A stretch of 64,000 nt of DNA. Source: Anisakis pegreffii. Lineage: Eukaryota > Nematoda > Chromadorea > Rhabditida > Anisakidae. Position numbers and translations under genes: made by a program. Below the pieces are notes generated by a model. The model did not search any database, had not been told where the DNA came from, and was given only the letters and a program-made list of their open reading frames with translations. The stretch spans positions 1 to 64,000 of the forward strand of contig JAPYMA010000913.1 of assembly GCA_035041965.1 (NCBI GenBank), given 5' to 3'. Positions within the stretch are counted from its first letter, which is position 1. Every line of letters begins with the position of its first letter. Of this stretch, positions 37,651-47,733 are shown one piece after another.

Positions 37651-38006
37651 ATTCTCATTCGTAATAGGCGCAGCTAAAAATTAAGGATCTGAGGGGCATG
37701 AGCTCTGAACATTCGTTGATGATTTTGCGCATATTTTACTGTCTTGAGTTCTCAATATCCCATTATTTTTTCTTTTTTTTCTCCCACATCACAACATTCG
37801 CTTTTGTTTTATCAGCATCATTATACACGGTTTATATTCGAAGGAACAAAAATCATTTTTGTTACATTAGCGTTTACCAAATGGCCAAATGAAGTTCATA
37901 AATTGACAATAATAAAGCAACGAAGCAGTTGCAATGACTCAATGACTGAATAAATCCACAGTGTCCGTAAATCTCCCGTCTTGTGAGCACAATCAAAAGC
38001 ACATAC

Positions 38007-38366
38007 CTTATTGAGAAAAGCCCTCCATAGAATCATCGTGAGGAGATATGCAACGAAAGCGATAAGCCCTGAAAATATGAGAAGTTTGAATTCTTCACAA
38101 CTGATAATTAAACATCTTTGAATGGTAATGCGTCGTAAGCTTTTGAGGATTTTGAGGATTGTCATTTTATTGACGACGAAAGGAGAATTTCAACTCACAT
38201 TTTTCTCTTTAGAGTACGTTGAAATTCCCAACGGGTAGTCTGAAAAGTTGGTTTCAAAATGCCTTAAAGATCAGATTCACATACCCATCTTTGGATCTCC
38301 GAGAAATATCGCTCTCGCTACCAACAGAACGGCAATAACGTGGCCGGTAGTTCTCCAACTCAGCAT
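38007..38366 (-). CDS. Small membrane or secreted protein, paralogue 1 (5' exons)
   Basis: Two exons, 38285-38366 and 38007-38068, encode MLSWRTTGHVIAVLLVARAI, then FLGDPKMG and a second hydrophobic segment (LIAFVAYLLTMILWRAF). The ATG follows an acceptor-like TTCTTCATAG/GC by two bases, as expected at a nematode spliced-leader site. Exon lengths (82 and 62 nt) and phases are identical in the paralogue at 45531-46808. Later exons probably include an ITQ/VTQ-type exon at about 37535-37640 and perhaps units of the adjoining tandem array; the 3' end was not found. The family is unknown. The two hydrophobic segments suggest a signal or membrane anchor. Confidence 0.55.
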
Positions 38367-38509
38367 GCCTATGAAGAAAAATGGAGAAAAATCAAATTAG
38401 TTCTTAATCGCCAATGTTGATCACAAAAATTCCATTGAAAACATTCAGCAGAATTCACTCGCATTCGGAGTACGACAACCTTCCAAAAGAACATCACACA
38501 TCGCTTCGC

Positions 38510-39010
38510 AATCGACAAAAAGAGTTTGGTATTTTGAAATACAGCCTTATCAATTCATCATTCGTGTGCCCTTCATAAGATGGAAAACCCATAACATTGC
38601 CTTGTGATTACGCTAATTTGTTCATCAGAAGATTTTTTTTCGGATTTCAACGTTTGCAGTTTCACAGCATTGCAGCATTGCGTGAGAGCATCATCAACAG
38701 TTGCTCCAACAGAAGGAAGTGAGACTTATCATGGAGGGAACAGGACCTTCTTGGACAAAGACGAGCCAATTAAGACTTGAAACTATAGATTCACATGGAA
38801 GCGCAAAAAATGAGGCGCTCAAATTGAGTGCATCATAATGAAGCAGAAAATGACGGAGGCAAGTTCGAATAAATTTTGTATGAAACTGATTAGACCAGAA
38901 TCTGGATATCATCAATCGTAGGTTACACCGCGGCCCAGAGATGAATCTCAGCTTAAGACCAGATCTAGATATCAAACTCAGCCTAGGCTTATGTATGAAC
39001 CTCACAAGGA
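38510..39010. repeat. Locally duplicated segment, copy 1
   Basis: Similar sequence occurs at about 42800-43270 and, for its right part, at 44820-45120. A shared landmark is ATCGACAAAAAGARTTTGGT (the first two copies), followed by a stretch running into TGATGAAAGCAT-like sequence. The frames differ between copies, and a minus-strand donor (CCTTCATG/GTAAGT) is intact only in the 44.8-kb copy. This may be a decayed exon or non-coding duplication. Confidence 0.5.
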
Positions 39011-39095
39011 AAAGCACAAACTTCCTAGACGAGATACACATAATTAAAAGTACTGAAAATCATCTGTTAATGCGCAACAATTCTTGGAGCTTTAC

Positions 39096-41575
39096 CTTGG
39101 CCAGATACCGGACCCTGCACCCTTGGGCGTCCGGCATGATGTCTTTCCTGTGCCTAAAATATCTACTAAATGAAACTTATCATAATCATCTGATTTGCTT
39201 ACTTATACTTCTACTGCTACTGATGTTAACCAAATGCACATGAATTTAAAACGGTACAAACATTGAATACTAATTAACCTTAAGTTGTGCGAGTTGCTGC
39301 TGGATTTCACATTTCCACTCATTTTTGTGCTTTATGAACTGATTGTACTGTCTGCTCAATTTTGCATTCTTTCGCATTTTATTCAATTCATAGATTATTT
39401 GATGCATATTATATCGCGCTTTTGGTACCCTGTTCCAGCAATTTTTCATCAAGCTGAAATTCATTCGTGTCGAAAAAACCGTTAAAATCATATGGACGAA
39501 GTTGTGATCAGTAACACCTCGACTAACCTTTCCACTGTTCTAAAACGATGTTCGTCACATGAACTGATGAAAACAAAATCAAAATCGCTATCAGTAAAAT
39601 CGTACCGTTTAAATTCCATCGGACATTGTTTCGGTATGACCGGAGTCAGATGTTTTTCTGCAATCAGAGAACCCACTCTGAACTCATTTAGACCTTTATG
39701 GGGCACCTGCAATAGACACAACTCACAAGGAAATGCAAAGAAGAAATATGATTGAAATATGATTGAAATATTGAAACATGGCTTAAAATATGATTCAATG
39801 TGTCATTATGAATACCTCTCGTGTAAGCATTTCCCACAGAACAATTCCATAGCTCCAAACATCCGTTGCAATAGTGATCTTATTATTTTCATTGGCCAAC
39901 AACATTTCAGGACTGAAAATTGACCAACAACAATGAAATAACAGAGAACTGGTATGGTGATGATCTTCAACGTATAATAAGCAGTTAACTTCAGGTGAAG
40001 ATAAGCAATCAACGGCTGATCGACTGATAGTACTCACCTCATCCACCGAACCGTACCAGCTAAAGATGTCACTGTCGACCAATGAGTCGGATTCTTGGAC
40101 CTGCCAAAATCGCACACTTTGCAATCACCTTCACCAGTCAAAACAATATTGCTTGACTTCAAGTCACGATGAATTATTCTTTTAGTAACCTTATAATGGA
40201 GATATTCAACTGCAGATGCTATCTGAACAAGAGCTTATTAATGCTGAAATCCGATAGGCACATTCAAAGAATTGTAAGTCGGGGGTTTGCACTTCCTATA
40301 GTATTTCTGAAACTCTCACGTGATGACGCTCAAAAATAAACGTTGCTGTCACTGAAACCGCTTATAAGTTATTGTTAGACCTCATAGTCAATAAATCCAT
40401 CAACTTAAGCGTAAAAGCTCCATCAAATGACCTGATCCCCGTGGTCAATGAGGATTCAAATTTGAGATTCTCAGAGACTAAATAAATGAATGTATCTGAC
40501 AATCAAAAAATGAGGATGTTTTGAATGCGAGATGGAAGTCGTATTCGAATGACGCGAAATTAAGTAACCTGTAAAGCCCATTTGGTAACTTGATAGAAAT
40601 CGAGATCAGGGTTTTTTGGATCATGGAGATAGCTGTACAAAGAACCGCGCTCGGCTAATTCTGTAAGTTAATTTTGATAATATCGTCCGTCTGTTCTGCT
40701 AAAGTTTAGTAATGCCGATGAAACTGCGATTAAACACTGCCAACTATCTCGTTAGGATGTTACTTTATCAATATGCTACCAGACATGTGGAAGCAGAAAA
40801 CACATTAAAATAATCGAATGCATAAACATTTCTTTTTAATAACCAATACCACTCAGTCTGACAATAGCTGGTGAGAAAGAATTTGATGATTTTAAATTTT
40901 GAAGCACCTAGAATGAAGTTTCGATTCGAGTCAACCTTGGAAGTAACATAAAGTCTTTTCGATAAGATTAAAAATCTAGTTTTGTTAAAGATTATTATTC
41001 CGATTTCAAAGAACGCCAAACCGACTGGCTGGCCACTTTTGATCATACATTTTCACAGTAAACCGTTGCATGTCCGTTTCCTGTGTACCTAAAATGAATA
41101 TCGAACGGGTGTGTAGCTCAGAATTACAAATTCGTAGCTAACCTGTCACAATAACGAAATCAGAAGCAGTTCTTGAAACTCCATAAAACTTGATTATGTT
41201 GGGATGCTCAGTTCCGGCTAAGATATCTGCCTGAAATGACCCAATATAGTGACATTCATTTTGACACGACATATTAAGCAGCCATGATGATTCAGTTTAT
41301 GTGTTTTGAAGAACCGATAATGTTCTATTAAAAAGTGAGCGAACCTCTTTTTGGAGCTCAGATACTTTTTTCAAGGCAACGGTTAGCACTTTTCCTTTTG
41401 TGTTCCATTCTCCACGATAAACGGACCCAAATTTACCGCTGCCCAAATGCTCGCCGAATTTAAGCTCATTTGGAGCAATCCTCGAATATTTAGCAACAGA
41501 AGATCCGTCGTCTTCAACCGTGCGCGTAGAGCCATTCCTTTGATTTGCAGAAGCCTTAAGTGATTTAGAGTTCAT
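39096..41575 (-). CDS. zak-1: MAP3K of the ZAK/MLTK (MAP3K20) family
   Basis: A cytosolic mixed-lineage kinase acting upstream of JNK/p38; in animals ZAK senses stalled ribosomes. The ATG at 41575 starts exons 41345-41575, 41143-41230, 40569-40660, 40038-40222, 39816-39912, 39606-39706 and 39279-39453, all in matching phase (323 codons). An eighth, less certain exon is 39096-39153. The motifs are the glycine loop [63 protein letters not shown] (SPE where most kinases have APE), [16 protein letters not shown] and [14 protein letters not shown]. After the kinase domain, [20 protein letters not shown] matches the start of the ZAK leucine-zipper region and is the best evidence for ZAK over other MAP3Ks. 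The gene continues past 39096, but its SAM-domain region was not found. Confidence 0.88.
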
Positions 41576-43654
41576 TGCTCGCCGTTATCAGCACACACTT
41601 TGGTGGAATTCAAGCTGAAATTTAGTATTTATTGATTGTGAGCATGATTCCATAGTATTTGGATTATTCATATGTGCGTATCGTGGTGAACCAGAGTAAA
41701 ATTGGATAATAAAAGATTGGAACGCTTCAAATGATCAAATAGGAGCACTTCGATTCGAGCACGAGGTTCCCGAATCATCACAAAATGCTACAATCTCCAC
41801 AGTTTGACCTCCAACAACTGCACATCGACAGTCAGGCGAAAACAAACTTGCGAAAATTAATCGTAGTCAAAATGTCCTAACAAGCCGATAGAGGCGAATA
41901 TTTCCCCAAAGTATACTACGAAGAGTGATTCAATGCCATCTATCTCTTCGTGTGTGCTAACTTAAAGAAGATTTATAATCATTAAGATGGAATGATAAGC
42001 AGAAAATGATATTGAGTAGAACAGAAATTTGTGGTACAATGAAAACTGCATTGAAGGACTGGTGTTATATGCTCTAGGAATGAACTTATCAGCTTATCGG
42101 CGGCATCGGCTACGTGACTTTGTTATCATTCGATGCGGTGTGTTGCTCATTTTGTCTTTTCATGAGAACCATCACATAAAATCTTAGCATAATATGTGAA
42201 CATCTTACACTCATTTGACGACGGCTGAATACTATCAAATGTCAGCGCACTGCAGTCAGATTTTCATAAGCATTCATCAGTGCTCTTTGCTAAAAAACCT
42301 AAAATATAGAAACTTTTATAGCTGTTGAATGTTAGTAATAATTAGTAGCACTGATTATTAGGTCATTCTAATAAATCTACTTATGATCTTATAAACCAAC
42401 CGTAATGAATTAATCAATCCAAGTCTCACAAAACGTTCACATGAGATCAAACAACACTGATCAGCACAAGCCAAATGATAGTTATGATTGAAGGTCCTTA
42501 CCCAACATCATGCGATTCAACCCAAACTAGATGACACATCCATTCCGTCAAGTCGTACCAATGTGTCACACAATGCGACCATTTTTGTATATTATTTTAT
42601 GATTATAATATGACTTATTCCCATCGAAGCTTCAATATGTCACCCCACTTTTGAACTCGGCATTCTTTGTCACTGCTCCCAGTTTTTTTTTCGCAGCATC
42701 GAAAGATGACAGTTTCAAATCGCTTGGGTCGAACAAATTGTTTCGAAACTATTGATAACTTAAAGTATTCAGTGCGTAGTAAGACACGATAAATTTTCAT
42801 CCAGCAATGCCTGCGATCGACAAAAAGAATTTGGTTTTTTTTTCAAAATAGGCTTATCAATTCATCACCTATATGCTGCTTACAAGGTAAACGGAATATA
42901 TAGCTCTGTTATGTGGTCATGCTTATCTGTTCATCGTATGATTTTTTCTGATGATAATGTTCAATGCTTCATAGCATTGCAGCATCCAATCACAGCACCA
43001 TCTGCATTGGTTCCAACGAATGGAAGCGAAACTTATCGCGAAGACAACAGAACTTTTTTGGTCAAGGACTTGACATTGAAGCTTCACAACTGCAAATCAT
43101 ATGAAGCATTATCAAAGTTTTAAAATAATGACTGAAGGGAGAAAAAATGAGTTGCAAAAAGATGAAATTGAATATGAAATCGAAATGGATCCGAAAATGA
43201 TGAAAGCATGTTCGAATATATTTTGTATGTAACTGATTACGTTAGAATCTCAAAGTCTCCGAAAACGCATTGAACCACTCTATTTGAATGCAACAACATG
43301 ATACATTTCCTGCTAATATTCAGTGTTCACGGAAAGTATCTCTCGTCAATTGCCATGAATGCACATTATTTGTCATTCTGCTTATCCAGTTCACATTCGA
43401 TAGGCCCATGGCTTCATATAACATCACAAAACGGATAGAGAATTCAGAGTGAAAATGGGGAATGTGAGGGCTTAGAGAGGCCGGACAGAGATCATCCTTT
43501 TACCGAATCAAATACTGAATTCGGGTAATATTTATTTCATTATTCACCGATCGTCTGATGCCGCAAAAATCTTTAGCAACTAGAATGAATATCCATGTGG
43601 TGTTGCAACAATCTGGATACTAACAAGTTGCCTACTGTAAACACTTTTCCCTCA

Positions 43655-44025
43655 TTGAAGTTATTGGGTTGCTGCATAAGTTCGTGCGCTTTTATTCAAA
43701 CCGTATTATTCCGGCGAAAGTCCAGTTTTCCGGAGGAGTGTTATACACCAGTCGATAGCGTGTTTTCTGCTCTTCGCAACCGCGTTCGATGATCTACTGC
43801 AATTTTGTTTCCTTTGGATCTTGAGCGTCACAAAATGAAGTGTCAAATGGACGAAAAAACGCATTTTCGACAAGTGCTACTTTGCGCAATTACGGCTCAA
43901 CGGTTGCTTGTGAAATTTGCACCGTATGCGGAGATGATACAGCGCTGATAAGAACAGCCCAGAAATGCTTTGTGAGGTTCGTGAAGGGCGAAGGACGTTG
44001 TGACGGGCCGGAAATATTAGCATAA
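43655..44025 (+). mobile_element. mariner-type transposon fragment, 5' end
   Basis: TTGGGTTGCTGCATAAGTTC followed by GTGCGCTTTTATT resembles a mariner terminal inverted repeat. Downstream, the frame at 43840-44025 contains VACEICTVCGDDTALIRTAQ followed by KCFVRFVKGEG, matching the N-terminal helix-turn-helix of mariner transposases. A frame break between the two parts and the absence of the DDD catalytic domain show an inactive fragment. Confidence 0.65.
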
Positions 44026-44394
44026 ATTCCAAATTTTCTTATGAATTCAAACTATTTACATCAATTGCCTGTCCCGGCTAGGTCAAGTCGTTCTTGCTTG
44101 AGTTTATTCTTCAATACCGCTTCTTTCATTCTTGCTATGTGCAATTATTAGCAGTCTGAATCTGGGTAATGCTCATGTTTTAGTTACAATTGCTCTATTA
44201 GTGTCATTATCGTTGTGTTTTGTGATGCCATCATCACATTGATAACAGGAATTAAATGCCCATGTTTGAGGTGAACTGTAAACGAGATTGCTGCTAAAGC
44301 AAGCTGATTTATCGAATCACTTCAAACCAATAACAATTGATATGCGCAGACAAAAATCACTTCAGCAATGGTGTTGGTATTGGATTATGTTTGT

Positions 44395-44812
44395 TTTCCT
44401 GATCGCCACTGTTTGTGTTGCTGATCGGAGCTGTTTGTGATGCTGACTGTGTTGTTGGTGCGAAGGCGACGATTAATAATTTAGTTTACCCACGCAAATA
44501 AATGAAGACGATAATAACGGTTGAATACAGTGAAGATGGTTGAGTGACGAAAGATGCCTTGGATGGCTCATACACAACAACAACACTGGATACACGAACA
44601 ACACACTGACTGACTAATACAGAAGAACTGATATAACCACACTGAGCTACCTATATAGTGATTGAGATTAGCTGATCACAAAACAACGGTCACGAGTTGC
44701 CAACGGTGGTCAGAGAACACATGATATGCAAAGCACTATAGAGAGACATAAAAGAAACCGTAAACAATAAACCAAAGATCTTCGATTTATCCCAACATCA
44801 TCGTTCAGGCAC
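44395..44812. repeat. Interspersed repeat family B, copy 3
   Basis: Highly similar to 16405-16802 over most of its length, including GACGAAAGATGCCTTGGATG and TACACGAACAACACACTGAC. It ends in CCCAACATCATCGTTCA. No open frame. It directly abuts the duplicated segment that begins at 44820. Confidence 0.6.
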
Positions 44813-45530
44813 CATCAAAATTAGATAAAACAAAGAAGAGAAACACTTACCATGAAGGCAAAAGTAGTTTTTTGGGTCAGGACGAGGCGTTTAAGCTTCA
44901 CAATTGAAATATCATGCGAGCAATATGGAAGTATTAAAGCAATGACTGAAAGCGGAAGAAATGAGCTGCGAAAGGTGAAATCGAGTGTGTCAAAACGGAT
45001 CAGAAAATGATGAAAGCATTCTCGAATACACCTTGTAGGAAATCGATCAAGTTGGAATCTAGAAATCCTCGAAAACACTTTTCACCACTTCATTTGTATA
45101 CAGCAACGTGATACGTTGATTGCGGCTATTCAATGTGAACTAAAAACACCATCTATCAACTGTCATAAATCCACATTTTTTCGTCATTCTGTTCATTCAC
45201 TTCTTTATCCACAAGTATACATCACAGTATAAAGTGGAACGTGAGAAATAATTTCATTACAAAGTAGTGCTTAAATTTGCACAACGTTTCCGGCAAATCA
45301 TTCATGAAAGCTATATTCATTCAGAACGACCTGCTTTATCAAATCCCGAGAACCTTGGGATCAGAGTCGGGGATCAAAAGTCGTCGGCACGTAGGACATT
45401 TCAACTAACTTTCAAATGCAATCTCTCCTCCCAGTGTGCTTTCCTACAAGTCGAGGGTATACGGAATGCGACGAGTGATGAACAGTGAGAGTGAAGAATC
45501 AAAGTGGTGAATATGGCAGCGTTCAAATAG

Positions 45531-46808
45531 TCAGGACAAAAATTTTCGATGTCGGATCAAACGTTCAATTCGGGAGATTTCCGATTCATTTTGGCGCAAA
45601 TCTTCTGCGGACATCATTTTCTCACGCTTCGGATCATTCACTGCAATAAAATACATAAAATACAACAACGAACATTACACAAACTCGAAAAGTAGGCCAT
45701 TTTCGCCTCACGAGCGCTTGTCGGGAAATACCCGCGGGCAGTTCGTCCTCTTCGGCGGGGAGCAAATTGGACAAGGAGGGACCCCGTCAGGAAGCAACCT
45801 AAACGCGGGGAGGAGGTGAGGGACCCTGATCGAAAATTTGGGAAGGAAAATTGTCGGGAAATTGGTTCCGCAGCGGTAACCCTTTCCCCGACGAACACTA
45901 GACAACACCACTTACCCTTTCTTGATAACTGGCATCGCTGGGCAAAAATGATAACGAAATAGTATTGTTGAAGAAAGAGGTCGCAAACAGAGTATGTTTT
46001 GGGTCACTCAATAAGTGAGCTTTACCTTGGGTTACGTTCATTCTTACTCGCAGTTTTACGTTGATCGCTATTTCACTGATCACGGAACGATGCCGAGAGG
46101 GATAGATCGCGCCACCTCATTCGAAAATGGCTTAGCTAAAAATTAGTTACAAAAATATCAGAAATGAATGAGCTCTGAACACTCATAAATAATTTGTCAT
46201 TCATTATCATCTCTTGAGACCACTACTTATTCGCTTCTTTCATGATATCACAGTTCTCTCTGGCATTTTGTCAGCGTTATCAATGTACCAAAAATCATTA
46301 TTGATGCAGCAGCAGCGTTTAACGAATCTCACTTTGGTTACGAGTATGTATTTATATCACCGACTAAACTTGAGAATTTGACTGTCTTAAGCAGGGTTGC
46401 AGCTGCGCCTGCTCGGAGACCAAATGAATTCACTATCTCCGGAACTATTCAGTCTTGTGAACATCATGAAATCCCATACCTTAGCAAGAAAATCCCCCCA
46501 TGGAATCCGTATCAGAACGAATATGAGGAATGTGATGGTTCCTGAAAACGAGAGAAATTTGCATTCATCACAACTGACTTTTGAACACATTTCAATACGC
46601 TAACGTATGACAGGCTTAAGTGCTGTCTTTTTGGTGTAGAGAACGTTGACTGACTTTTCCTTCTGAAAACGGGTTGAAATAATCGACAGGCAGTCGTCAG
46701 AAAGCTTACAAAAGAAATTTACATGCCTATCTCGCGACCTCCACAATATATGGCTATTGCTACGAGAAGAGCCGCAATGATTTCTGCGAGGGTTCTCCAA
46801 CTCAGCAT
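45531..46808 (-). CDS. Small membrane or secreted protein, paralogue 2
   Basis: A paralogue of the gene at 38007-38366. Exon 1 (46727-46808) encodes MLSWRTLAEIIAALLVAIAI and YCGGREI, behind a CCTCATAG/GC acceptor. Its donor reads GATAG/GCATGT, a GC where paralogue 1 has GT. Exon 2 (46480-46541) encodes TITFLIFVLIRIPWGDFLAK. A later exon ends at 46026 with LRVRMNVTQ. The last exon (45531-45640) encodes NDPKREKMMSAEDLRQNESE, then ISRIERLIRHRKFLS and stop, a charged helical tail. The joins at 46026 and 45640 agree in phase; the link between 46480 and the VTQ exon is unresolved. The function is unknown. Two hydrophobic N-terminal segments plus a basic tail suggest a small membrane protein. Confidence 0.55.
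45695..45905. other. GC-rich island inside intron of paralogue 2
   Basis: About 210 bp of clearly higher GC content than its surroundings, with words such as CCCGCGGGCAG, TTCGGCGGGGAG and AACGCGGGGAGGAGG. TTGTCGGGAAAT occurs twice. Minus-strand open frames of 67-86 codons overlap it without motifs. The composition suggests a foreign insertion or a mobile-element piece absent from paralogue 1. Confidence 0.5.
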
Positions 46809-46949
46809 GCCTATGAGGAAAAATCAAATTAGTTCATGACCATTAATGTTCGTAACAAAAATTCCAACGAAAGCAATCAACACCATTCAATATCATCCAA
46901 TATTTTGATGTTATACATCGATCAGCAGTGAGAGTGAACACGACAACAG

Positions 46950-47400
46950 TATTCACGAGGATAACGTTGAGAATTTGTAAAGAAAAATCATTTCACAAAT
47001 AAGAATTTCAATATTAGAATGAATACAATCAAACGATTAGCATTTTATGTGACGATGATTAAACTGATCGTTTATGTCACAATGAAATGAACTGATAGTA
47101 CGTGCTGTGAATGAACTTATCACCTTATCACCGCCATCGTCTACGTGTCTATGTTAAGATTGAACACCTTATTTGTTCGTTTCTTAAGTGTGAATCATCC
47201 TATGAAATGTCATCATGTTATCATAATAGATGAAAATTTCACATTCATCTGAGGACGAATGTAAAGAACTTCTTATCAGATCACGCAACACTAATCATCA
47301 CAATTCAAATGACAATTACGATCTATATGCAACTGATAATATAGCATGGGGTCTGATGTAGCATGAGTTTAAGCACAATTTTTTAAGCACAACATCAGTA
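46950..47400. repeat. Locally duplicated segment related to 42000-42560
   Basis: GAATGAACTTATCACCTTAT with its following CGCCATCGTCTACGTG is a diverged match to the stretch at about 42077-42115, and similarity continues for about 200 bp. Together with the other duplicates this shows that 38-47 kb was shuffled by several local duplications. No coding content was recognised. Confidence 0.45.
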
Positions 47401-47733
47401 TCGTCTGCGCTCTTTTCGATCCATTCAGGTATTATGCGAGAAAAGACATGCATTCAAGGTTTACATCGTACTGCATTTTATAAAGCACCAATATCGCAGA
47501 TATGCCATCATTAAAGTTTTTGCATGGAAGTCAAGTACTCCAACGGTCGCCCATTACAATTCAGCAAACGGTGGTGCATAGAGCTAATGAGGAGGTAGCA
47601 GTGAACATGTGTTTTTGAACATAAGGCAGACTTGAGAGTGAGACTGATTCGAAGCACCAGCTAGATTCGAGGCATCTGACTAAATTAAACTACCGTATGT
47701 GCTGCTACAACCCTGCCAAATTCAACAATTGCC

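Noticed and set aside
40768..41046. 92-codon minus-strand frame inside the ZAK gene
   Set aside because: The exons at 41143 and 40660 join in phase to give the expected [10 protein letters not shown]; the frame is intronic.
45267..45488. 73-codon plus-strand frame near paralogue 2
   Set aside because: No ATG-supported start, no splice partner and no motif; it lies between duplicated segments.
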